A stretch of DNA of 64,000 bases, taken from NCBI GenBank assembly GCA_014529385.2, contig CM043969.1, positions 30,646,946 to 30,710,945 on the forward strand, given 5' to 3'. Both the position numbers and the translations under genes were made by a program. The DNA comes from Adiantum capillus-veneris. Taxonomy: Eukaryota > Streptophyta > Polypodiopsida > Polypodiales > Pteridaceae. Below are positions 55,093-64,000 of the stretch, piece by piece (position 1 is the first letter of the stretch; every line of letters begins with the position of its first letter). The notes under the pieces were generated by a model. The model was not told where the DNA came from. It did no database searches and worked only from the letters and a program-made list of their open reading frames with translations.

Positions 55093-56781
55093 TGTATGGT
55101 GAAATTGATCGCTATATGGTGCAACTTGTTGCAGAGGACTATGCACAATAGAAAGGCATATAGAGAGAACTTTCCTCCCACTTGTCGTAGGACTATTATC
55201 CATTTTCTATGTGCATTGCAAACTCATTTTGAATGGGACATACATAAATAAGAAATTGTTACTACTTGAATGGTGATATATCTGAGAAAGTTTATGTTGC
55301 ACAACCTCGCAATTTTGTCAACAAGAAAGGACAAGAGGATAAAGTGTGAAAATGTAAGAAAGCTTTGTATGGGTTAAAGTAGTCTCCTCATGATTGGTAT
55401 GAGAAAGCTTAAACTCATTGGGTTAAACAAGGCTTTCCTAACAATCGAACTTAGTTTGTAAAATGTGAGGGTGATGTACTTCTCATTGTTGTTCTGTATG
55501 TGGTTGATTTGTTGCTCATTGGTCCAAATGATACACATATTACTAAATTTAAGGCTGATTTGAATGATACTTTCAAGATGAAATACTTGGGGCTATTGCA
55601 TCGTTACTTAGGCATACAAGTTAAGAACAATGACGATGATATTTCCTTGTGTCAAATAAGCTACATAGAATCATTACTATGCATGTTTGTACTTGAGGAC
55701 TGCAAGCCTATTTCCATTGTCATGGAAACACATCTGAAGTGGAGTCTTCATGATGATGGTGTTGTTGTGGATGTCACTCTTCACTAGACTACTGTTGGAT
55801 GCCTTGTTTATTTGTGCAATACGAGACTAGATATTCAATTTTTAGTCTTACATGCCAGCAGATTTATGCATAGCCCAAGGTCTAAGCATTCACAAGAAAG
55901 CTATCAAGAGGATCTTTTTCTACTTGAGTGGCACTTTAAATTTTGGGTTGTTTTATCTCAGGAGTTATTTTCACCAGATTTACATTCTTTTTTGGACTCT
56001 GATTGGCCTGGCTGCTTTGACAAGCGAGGGTCCACAAGCTGGTATTGTTTCATTCATGGTAGCTCATGCATATCATGGTTGATCAAGAACTATGGCCACT
56101 TTCAGTTGCGAGGTTGAGTACAAGGATGTTGTCATAGCTACGGTTGAGTGTGTATGGCTCAAGTGCCTTAGGCCTGGTCTTCGGGGGTTCACCTTTAAGA
56201 AACTATTCATACATGCATTCAAAGGGTATTAAAAAACATCTTTACCCACATAGTTAAGGTAATAAAATGAACCCTTTTTCTTAAAAAATACGTACGGTTT
56301 TTCTCTAAAATCAATTAAAAACCCCTTGTATTAATATAATGCTTTTAAAATTTTGATAATTTTGGTAATTAAAAAACCCATTTATTTGAACTCACATGGT
56401 AACCTATGTGTCTAAGAGGTGAACCCCCCAAGGGGTTGAGTGGGTTTTGGATAAGACACTACCAACATCATCTATACTGACAAATCGAGCACATTGTTAG
56501 CTACCAAGGAACCCAATTTTTCATGCTCGCCAAACAAACAATGATGTGCATTACCACTATATCAAGGAGAGACTCTCAGTAGGAGAGATTAGACTGGCTT
56601 ATGTGCCACCACATGACAACCTTGATTTTTTCACAAAGGGGTTGCTTGTGAGAAGTCAAAATATTTCCACAAGGCTTTGGGCTTACTCCCCTTTGTGGAT
56701 TGATCATGCACACAAGGCATGGCACTTCCCTATACATTATGTGCCAGCTCTTGTTCACCGCACCACTCCTAGCAGGAAATT
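55093..56781 (+). pseudogene. Copia pol fragment L: reverse transcriptase and RNase H, same family as J
   Basis: Plus-strand relative of J, truncated on the left at TATGGTGAAATTGATCG (J position about 45820). Visible: KVYVAQPRNFV, TGA at 55347 at the same codon as in J, KKALYGLK, LLIVVLYVVDLLLIGPNDTH, where the catalytic YVDD has become YVVD, FKMKYLGLLHRYLGIQ, NTRLDIQFL, DSDWPGCFDKRGSTSWYCF, then a MITE, then MHYHYIKERLSVGEIRLAY and FTKGLLV. More stops and frameshifts than J. The 3' LTR follows at 56782. Confidence 0.82.
56183..56429 (-). mobile_element. MITE with GGGGGTTCACCT termini, copy 2
   Basis: 247 bp from GGGGGTTCACCTTTAAG to AGAGGTGAACCCCCC, inserted in the RNase H region of L after the equivalent of WLKRLMADL in J. 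Inverse orientation to copy 1, aligned over full length. No coding capacity. Target duplication not resolved because host bases at the edges are degenerate. Confidence 0.82.
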
Positions 56782-57053
56782 CGTTACAATATACATGTGG
56801 TAGTGATGTGTGTAAACAAACTTAGGACCACCATAGCATGTTTTCTGTCACTAGGAGGTTTTTTCCCCAGGTTATTGTATTATGCCCAACACTCTAGGGC
56901 AAAGTTTTCTTTCCATTTTGCACTAAGATATACTACTTTCGGTCAAACTTATCTTTTCGTTCTGCACTAAGAAATACTACTCTCTATTGTATGCGCTCAG
57001 CTTCCTTGTCTTTTCAAAGCTGTGTGTGTTTCCTTGCAACCCTGTTTCCAATA
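56782..57053 (+). repeat. 3' LTR of copia fragment L
   Basis: About 270 bp. Aligns with the J LTR (TACATGTGGTAGTGATGTGTG, CACTCTAGGGC, TGTGTGTGTTTC) and ends CTGTTTCCAATA against GTAATTCCAACA in J. Contains an extra partial duplication of the GCACTAAGAAATACTACT stretch (56925-56985). Confidence 0.78.
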
Positions 57054-58899
57054 AAATGAGTAGCCTTTAAGCTACCTTTGTGAAAGAAAGAAACATGCAA
57101 GAAAAGAGAGACTTTGTGATGTCAACTTGGAATTGCAAAAGAGAAGAGACTCTTTAATATAGGTTATTGTATTTTATTATTGTTTTTATTTTTGTATTGA
57201 ATAATTTAAACTATCGCTTTTCTAGCGAGAGGATCACATGTCTTATAGGTAAGTGTCTATAAATTGTATTGCTTTGTTTATGCATCGTAAAATTCAAGAA
57301 TATATGCTTTATTATAGATTGATTGTTCTTATTTTTTAGTTGATTTCATAGGGAGGGAGGTTCTACAAGTTATTTTTGTTAGAGCCTCTTAACTAGTGTC
57401 AAACTTAACCAACATGCTTGTGGGTGTTGTGCTCTATCATGATTGTACACCAACTGTCTACTTTGAGAGCTCCAATGTTAGGATAGGTTATATATTTTCG
57501 CAATTGAGACCTACCTAAAATCTATAACCAAGGATGTAGATAAGCATGCACTAAAGAAGGTTGACACAATGTGCATGGTGGCATAGAGATTGGCATACAT
57601 GTTTCTACTCTTTCTAGTTATTAATAAGTGTGAGAAGATTATAGCATAGCTATTTTTAAATAAAAATGACTGATGTGTTGATGTTTTTACATATGATATA
57701 CTCTTAGTGTTCATGATTTCTTGTAAGTGGATACAACTCTCTAATGTAGATGCACACAGATAAAGCCATGACTACAAGCCTCTACCTGTATGAGAGACTA
57801 GTGAGGCCTCGATTCTTGTTATAGAATTGTTTTTTTCTTTCTACATCTATGTTGTCTCGTTGGATGCTTAGCTTTAACTTATTATGTTATGGTATAACTA
57901 GTTTCTCTTTGACCAAATGAGCTACATAGTAAAAATCAGATCCGCAATTTAACAATTAATTTCACAATTTGCCCTTTCTCTAAGTCAAGCTTCGCCTATG
58001 CATAGTATGGAAACAATAACATGTTGGAAAGCAAGAATTTAGCTTTCTCAACTTTTGAAACATTGCTAATGATAAATATTCAACATCCACAAATGAGGAC
58101 ATCGTGACAAATGTTATGATCCACTTTAATCAAAATAACTATTAATGATTTAACTGAAATCAAAATATTACTTAAATATCATCATGGTGGAGTGATTAAG
58201 ACTTGAGACTTGAAACATATTTCAAGAAAATCAAAATATCCACAAAGGTAAACAGTGTTTCTCAAATTTGTATGAAACTACAGTAATCTAAATTAAATAC
58301 TCTCACTTAATGCGACCCCATTTAACAAAAAGCATATTTATATTCTACCAAAATAAGTATAAATACAAAACCATGTATAGAGGAATCCAGCCTCATGAAA
58401 ATAATCACAAAGGATACAATGTTGTTGTTGTCATGCTTCTCTTACAAGTATTTGTCTTCCTCTTGGGTTCAATAACACAAGGATTTCATTCTTACACATA
58501 CTAGCACACAGATAGAAGAACACCAAATTCATGATCAGAAATACTATAGAAGTTGAGCAAACATTTCAGACTTAGCAAGAATAGGAAATCAAACAAGATC
58601 AAACATCAAAAACCTTCCTCTTCTCAAACTTCATACATCTCCTTCCCTTCTACACGCGACTACTATAGCCCCAACTAGTTATAACTTCTCGAACTGACAT
58701 GAACATCTGACTTAACAAGTCCAAATATCCAATCAGAGCGTAATCCGATTCAGATCCGACTTTCAGTCAAAATTTGACACTCTGACTGAGCGTTACTTTA
58801 ACTAAATAAGTACCCTATCAGCACATGGCACGCCTTGGTGGTGGATTTTGTAGAAATCCGACTCCGATCCACATATCCCTTGATCAAAAAATCACGACA
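57054..58899. other. No gene recognised; right end likely holds the F-family LTR
   Basis: AT-rich. From about 58680 to 58900 there are many TCGGA/ATCCGA words shared with 5950-6100, so the minus-strand 3' LTR of F probably lies here. I cannot fix its outer end. Confidence 0.4.
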
Positions 58900-58954
58900 A
58901 AATAAAGTCCAAAAACTACAATTACTGTTCAGCCTAAAAATACTAAATGATGTA

Positions 58955-61067
58955 TCACTTCTCCATAATCTCAGAAACGCTAACAACTTCAGCTTCAAAA
59001 TTTGAAACTTCTACTGGGTCAAAAGTCTTCCCAGATGGAACTCTAAATCCTATTAAAATATCTTCATCAATTTGCAATTCTGGCTCAGCATCTGGCTTCT
59101 GTTCCATTTCTGATTCTATGTTATGACCTGGTCTCTCTAAACACTTAGCCTGCTCTGCACCCTGTGACTGCTCTTCAATGACTAGCTTCTCCTCGTGCTT
59201 TACTTTAAGCTCTTGCACTTTCAATCTCTCTCCTTTCTTAGTTGAGCTACCTCCACCAGAAAATTTGATTCATGTGCACTAACAAAGCCTATCTTCACCA
59301 CTTCATATGGATGCTTTAAAGCATTATTCAATCTAGCTCTCATGGATTGCCAGACTTCCTCCATGGTGTGCTTGAGCTGCTGCCTAAGGACCTGCACATC
59401 TCCCTCTGACATCATCACTCTAGTAACATCTAAATCCTCATGATACAACACTTGTTTTTGTAAATCTATCAAAGGCCAAAGTCTCTGCTCAAGCACCAAA
59501 TTTGAATTTGCAATTCCACATTTGTGCGAGCCAATTGCTCTGACTCACTGCTGACTTTACCTTCCAGAGTCATGGTCCACTCTTTGAACAGCCCTAAGGA
59601 CAGTTTGACCTTGGCCAATTCATCTAGATGTTTCCCCACAACATTTTGCATTTCCTCTTTATGTTGAATCTTCAAATTGTCCATCTGTATAGTGATATTT
59701 TTTACCATATCAACCTGCTCCTGTAGTAACACTTGAGCTGCCCCTATTTTGGTCATTGCTTGCACTTGATTACCCACCTGTAATTACTGTTCTTGAACAA
59801 ACTTCTTAACCTGTGCCAACATCTGCACAACCATGTCAACATCATCAATGTCCACCACTTCCTTAGGCTTAACATTAGAGCCAGGATCAAAATATAACTG
59901 CCTAATTGCCTTGAACATGTCATTGTCCACTTTTCTTCTCTTTGAGAAAGTGAACAACTTTTCCAACTTAGTGGTTGTCTGCACTTTATCTTTAGTACTC
60001 ATGATAGGCATATCCAAATCTGGCATAGAAGTATGCATATCTAAATTCTGCACAACCTTTGGAGCCTCCTCCTTTGAATATCCATCTTTGACCAGGAACT
60101 TAAAAGAATCCATTTGTTGCTTGTTCTCCAACATATCTGCTAGCAAGTCCAACTTCAGACCTGCAATCAGATTTTCCTGCACATCCGACATTCTGCCCAA
60201 GTAACTAGTAAAATGCTCGTCACCTGCATCCTTGATTGCACTAGGGGTTTTGTAAGGAAAACTTAACATTGTTGGCGAAAATGCAAAAATTCTAGTACAG
60301 TTATGAGCTCTCCTTTTGTCTGACATATACACGTCAGCAGAAATCTTATCAAACAGTCAATTAGCCCAATTAAATTTGCCCCCCTATTCTGCAAAGCACA
60401 GTGGTCCATAAATCTCTTTTGACATGTAGTCAAACTTAATAAAAAAGAACAACCTTTCAAGGTACCACTTTAGCTGCTCCCTTATGATATAATGAACATT
60501 CCTAAGCATGTAGTATTTTATGTTACCTTGAGTGGGACCAAAATCTTTTTGCAACAAAATTTCAGAACACTTAGGGATGGTGGTACTCCCTTTTGATGGT
60601 AACTTATACACCTGAGCTACCAAATCAGGGGTAAGAGAGAGAGTATTGGAAATCATACCCTTTGTTTTCTTAATTATGTCAAGCTGATCATTGGCATAGT
60701 AGTTATTCCTCCAATCATCCCATGGTAGCATATCAAAGTCTTGCAATCCGATGGTCTGCAACCATAAAAGATTTGATTCAACTATCAAATCTAACTACAC
60801 TTTAAAGTCCGTGAAAGGATCCATCAGAGATTGCTAGAGCTTGGCCGCATTTTGAGGAGTACCCACGGGTGTATCCTCATCTTTAGAAACTTCTTCTTCC
60901 TCCGGGATGCTTACATCCACAGTCACAACTTGCCCTTTGCATCGCAAATTCCGTGGTGGCTCGTCTTGCTCCAACTCGGGTTGCATGGCTCTACTTTGCT
61001 TCCCACGTACCATTGTTGCAGGTGAACGTAGAGATGGTGTGTACTTGAAAAAATTAGGCGCCCACAT
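58955..61067 (-). pseudogene. Extra coiled-coil ORF of element F, downstream of integrase
   Basis: Not a family I can name. Pieces in order: MWAPNFFKYTPSLRSPATM with an acidic stretch SIPEEEEVSKDEDTP (61067-60834); a globular-looking part with FDMLPWDDWRNNYYAND, SLTPDLVAQVYKLPSKG and FFFIKFDYMSKE (60788-60384); a charged part MSDVQENLIAGLKLDLLADM, with KEVVDIDDVDMVVQMLAQ (60332-59784); a long coiled coil with DELAKVKLSLGLFKEWTMTL and LRQQLKHTMEEVWQSM (59777-59221); and an acidic tail EPELQIDEDILIGFRVPSG (59224-58955). Stops or frame changes separate the pieces. No signal peptide or membrane helix is seen, so it does not look env-like. The same ORF is present at 5990-8100. Confidence 0.62.
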
Positions 61068-61352
61068 AAGGTAAGTATGAGAGCGACAAAAGTGATTGAT
61101 GCTACCTTCGATTAGCGCACCCTCAGCTAAGAATACCTGCTACACAAGGGATTCAGTTAAGGGGAAATCATCCCTCAATGGAAAATACTTTTTCAAATTT
61201 CCCTCCTTAAAAATTCCAATCCAGGAACATCCGAGTTGAAGAATTTCGACACAAAAAATTCTGATCCAAAAAAATATGATCTAGCAGACACATCTGATGT
61301 GAGAAAGTCCGACTACAGATGTTGCACTCAACCAACTATGGAACCTTACACT

Positions 61353-62640
61353 CTAACGCTTGTAACTTGTTTGTGCACCACTCTGGATGACATAGTGAGA
61401 ATCAACATTCTTCAGAAGCACATTCTTTGGAAAAATTTGAGAAGTCCCATACCATTTTTGTACACTCTTGTCTAAAAACTGTTCAGGTAGAATCAATCGT
61501 GCTAAAGGCCAATCCAAATGAGGTGGTTTCCCTTGAAATTTTTTCAGTCTGAACCCATTAACAGGTTTTTTAACCCTTGTGCCAAAAACATCAGCAACTA
61601 TATATGTTTCCTGGCCCATGTCCTGAACAATTTTATAAGGACCAATATATCTCAAAGTGAGCTTTCCTAGATGTGGTCCCAATCTCGAGTTATACAACAT
61701 AACCCAGTCTCCCACCTAAAAATATTTAAAATTAACATTCATGCTTACCCAAGCCTTTCTCCTTGTTTGAATCACCTCAGAGATATATGAGCTTATCAAT
61801 ATGTCTTCTTCCAACTGCATCAAATACTTGCTCCTATACTTGACTGAGAACTTAGAACTCATTTTATCAGCACTGATTCGAAGACTTGGAACTACAAATT
61901 CCATTGGAACCACAGTTTCCAAGCCATAATTAAACCAATTTAAAAGGAGTCATTCCTTTTGTGACCTTGAAAGTTGTCCTAAAAGACCATAACACTGAAT
62001 CAAGCTTCTGATCCCAATCCTTCTGATTGTCCTGAACAATTTTCTTCAATATCCTAACCAGGGTCTTATTTGTACTTTCAGTTTGTCCCCATTAGCTTGA
62101 GGATGATAAGATGTGGACTTTTTGTGCATTATCATGTGAGTTTTGGTTAATTGGGAAATCACCTCATTTAGAAAATGGCTGCCTCTATCACTAACCAGCT
62201 CCACAGGACATCCAAATTGAGTCATAATTTTGTGATAGAGAAACCAAGCAACACTATCAGCTTTATTGTCTTTCAGAGCCACTACCTCAACCCACTTGAT
62301 GCAATAATCAGTAGCTACCAAGATGTACCTACAACCCCTACTATGGTAGGATTTATAGGTCCCACAAAGTCCATCTCCCACTTTTGAAAAGGTTCCGGAG
62401 GTAAAATAAGATGATATGTCATTCTATCTTTGGAATCTGTTCACCTAACTTTTGACAAATCACACAGCTTTTAGCATACTCATGAGCATCTTTTAACAGA
62501 GTGGGCCACCATATTCCAGCTTGCAAAACCTTTTTGCGTGTAATGTCACCAGAAAAATATCCTCCAGCTATTCCTGAATGAGATTCCTGTAAAACAGCTC
62601 ATTTTTCAAATTCTGGAATGCATCATTGGATTACCTGATC
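61353..62640 (-). pseudogene. Integrase of element F
   Basis: Zinc region with HSGIAGGYFSGDITRKKVLQ (the second His of the usual GGHF is Tyr) and AKSCVICQKLG, about 62590-62450. Core: a D1 segment WEMDFVGP-like near 62375, RYILVATDYCIKWVEVVALK, CPVELVSDRGSHFLNEV (D2 near 62190), then YHPQANG at about 62100, where a single-base frame change puts the Glu of the QTES-like segment out of frame. The C-terminal part MGDWVMLYNSRLGPHLGKLT and RYIGPYKIVQDMGQETYIV is at 61715-61600. The frame ends at 61353, about 290 bp before the extra ORF. Confidence 0.8.
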
Positions 62641-62650
62641 AATCCCTTTT

Positions 62651-63660
62651 CTATACAATGCTCCTGCTATTATAAAAAATGATCAACTCTTTAAAGCAAA
62701 CTTCCTTTTTTGATCTCGTACCATCTGTCAAAAATATGAGCATTTGATCATACCATGATTCAGAAACTAGATTCTGAACTTCAAACAAATTAGCATCTGG
62801 TAAATCATCGAAAACCGCTATTGGTTCCTCTCTTGTAACAATTCTACTTAAATAATCAGCTATGGCACTCTCTTTGCCAGGAGTGTGCACAATTACAAAA
62901 TCAAACTCCCGCAACAACAACATCCATCTTTCTAATCTTCTTGTTAGCAATGGCTTCTTAATCACGTAAAGAAATGCCTGATGGTCCACATGAAAATTAA
63001 CTCTGTTGCTCAACAAGTAATGCCTGAATTTATTTAAAGCATAGACCATACCAAGAGCTTCCTTTTCTGTTATAGCATAGTTTCTCTCAGTTGATGCTAA
63101 CACCCTGCTAGCATAATAAACAGGTTGAAACCATCCCCTAACTTTTTCATGCATAAGGACAACACCAATGGCCATATCCGATGCATGAACAAAAACATGG
63201 AAAGGTACTGACCAATCTAGAGGTTGTAATATTGGTGCTACTGAAACCATCTTCTTTAACATCTGGAATGAATTATCTTGAGGTTCAACCCACACAAAAG
63301 GTACATTATTCTTTGTTAAATGAGTGAGAGGCATACAAACATTGGCTAAATATATGACATATCTAGCATGCCATTTCACCTGACCAACAAACTTGCTAAC
63401 TTCCTTAACATTCTCTGGAGCTTTTTTTTTGCTTTGATCACTTCATCAATAGACATCCCTTCCTAAGAAACCACATGACCTAAAAGTACTCTTGAAAGAA
63501 TAGCAATAACACTCTTGAAAGGGTTAAGACTCTCGACACCTTTCACAACACAACTTGAGATGCTGCAAATGAAGGTCTTTCTTTCCAAAGACAGAAAAAT
63601 CATCCACAAAGACTCTCATATAATCCTGCAAATATGGTTCAAAATGTTTTATATCATTAG
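62651..63660 (-). pseudogene. Reverse transcriptase (C-terminal part) and RNase H of element F
   Basis: Begins at the right with HFEPYLQDYMRVFVDDFSVFG (catalytic VDD at about 63599-63607), then LLGHVVS and VKEVSKFVGQVKWHARYVIY. RNase H: FHVFVHASDMAIGVVLMHEK, VYYASRVLASTERNYAITEK, KFRHYLLSNRVNFHVDHQAF and IVHTPGKESAIADYLSRI. The D-E-D residues of RNase H are intact. Frame interruptions near 63535 and 63420. Polymerase fingers are missing beyond 63660. Confidence 0.8.
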
Positions 63661-64000
63661 GAAGAGGATGGGGTTTAGGAAGGCCTTTTTATTTGCCATG
63701 AGATTATGGAGGTGATTAGAATTTTGACGAATAGGTTCATGCCATGTGTGCAAGAATGGTGGGTGTGTAAGAGAGGTGTAAGAGTGGTCAAAGGATACAC
63801 TTCCCCCCCAAAAAAGTGGGGGAGCAACTATATGATTTTTGGCCTTCCATAAATTCTACATACTATCTCTAATTTGAGCAGAGATTATAGATCCGTAATC
63901 TACACGTCGAGCTCTTTCCATAGATATGTTACGCGATATGGTTTTGCCCCGCTAGATTTTGAATTTCTTTTTGGGGGGGAATTTTGAATTCAAATAAACT
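63661..64000. other. No gene recognised
   Basis: Sequence to the right of the F truncation point, with no polymerase motif. Contains runs of C and G near 63803 and 63973. Confidence 0.4.

Larger units (their letters stand above)
58900..63660 (-). mobile_element. Element F: Ty3/gypsy with an extra ORF after integrase
   Basis: Minus strand, read right to left: reverse transcriptase from its catalytic region, RNase H, integrase, then a coiled-coil ORF of about 700 codons in pieces. It ends in ATCAAGGGATATGTGGATC at about 58870, which looks like a purine tract running into a TG-starting LTR. Gag, protease and the N-terminal part of polymerase are missing at the right edge (63660). Confidence 0.7.

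Noticed and set aside
58310-58504. Short open frame with a hydrophobic segment
   Set aside because: 64 codons without homologue or context; hydrophobic stretch arises from a T-rich run.

Overview
The window looks like a repeat-only stretch of a large land-plant genome. It is AT-rich and holds no gene that I can assign to the host. Almost everything recognisable is a retrotransposon or a small DNA transposon. The mix (Tat-type Ty3/gypsy with a second RNase H, an element with a degraded tRNA-Asp primer site, Ty1/copia with an initiator-Met primer site, MITEs and a solo LTR) fits a plant. The species cannot be read from the sequence. I name the elements A to N for convenience; these are not database names. 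All coding regions carry stops or frameshifts, so no intact autonomous element is present.

Left half (1-38010). The oldest layer is a minus-strand Ty3/gypsy element, G. Its gag is cut into three pieces, at 37786-38010, 35104-35279 and about 1990-2958. Its protease lies at about 175-655. A solo LTR (N, 35281-37780, flanked by CTAGG) causes the first break. A very long element, A (2965-35097, LTRs about 0.6 kb, flanked by AATTTT), causes the second. Inside A lie a minus-strand fragment of family F (5990-8100), an LTR-like stretch (8101-10415), and element D (10416-26781), whose polymerase and integrase resemble a Ty3/gypsy group I associate mainly with fungi. A gag-only family E follows in a tandem arrangement (26782-30316), fused to a foreign reverse transcriptase fragment. 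D is split inside RNase H by B (12158-24683), a nearly complete Tat-lineage element with 2.6-kb LTRs. The 5' LTR of B holds a 1.3-kb GC-rich insertion that encodes only a LINE ORF1-like protein. The deepest chain is therefore G > A > D > B > ORF1 element, five layers.

Right half (38011-64000). Plus-strand gypsy pol fragments (K, 38760-40725) lie beside a MITE. A minus-strand gypsy integrase (H) is split by a complete Ty1/copia element, J (44149-50686, two 227-bp LTRs). The gag of J is in turn split by a 1326-bp non-coding DNA transposon with TIRs beginning CACTAG, flanked by TTAA. A second, more decayed copia of the same family (L, 55093-57053, plus strand) carries a MITE in its RNase H. The right end holds a minus-strand gypsy element, F (58900-63660), with an extra coiled-coil ORF downstream of integrase. 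That ORF also occurs in the F fragment at 5990-8100.

How the parts relate: nesting gives relative ages without any clock. J and L together, E1 and E2 together, and the two F copies together allow inherited lesions to be told from private ones. The best leads are the TTAA-flanked transposon, the UGA shared by both copia copies, the ORF1-only LINE-like element, the fungal-like gypsy D, and the conserved extra ORF of F.
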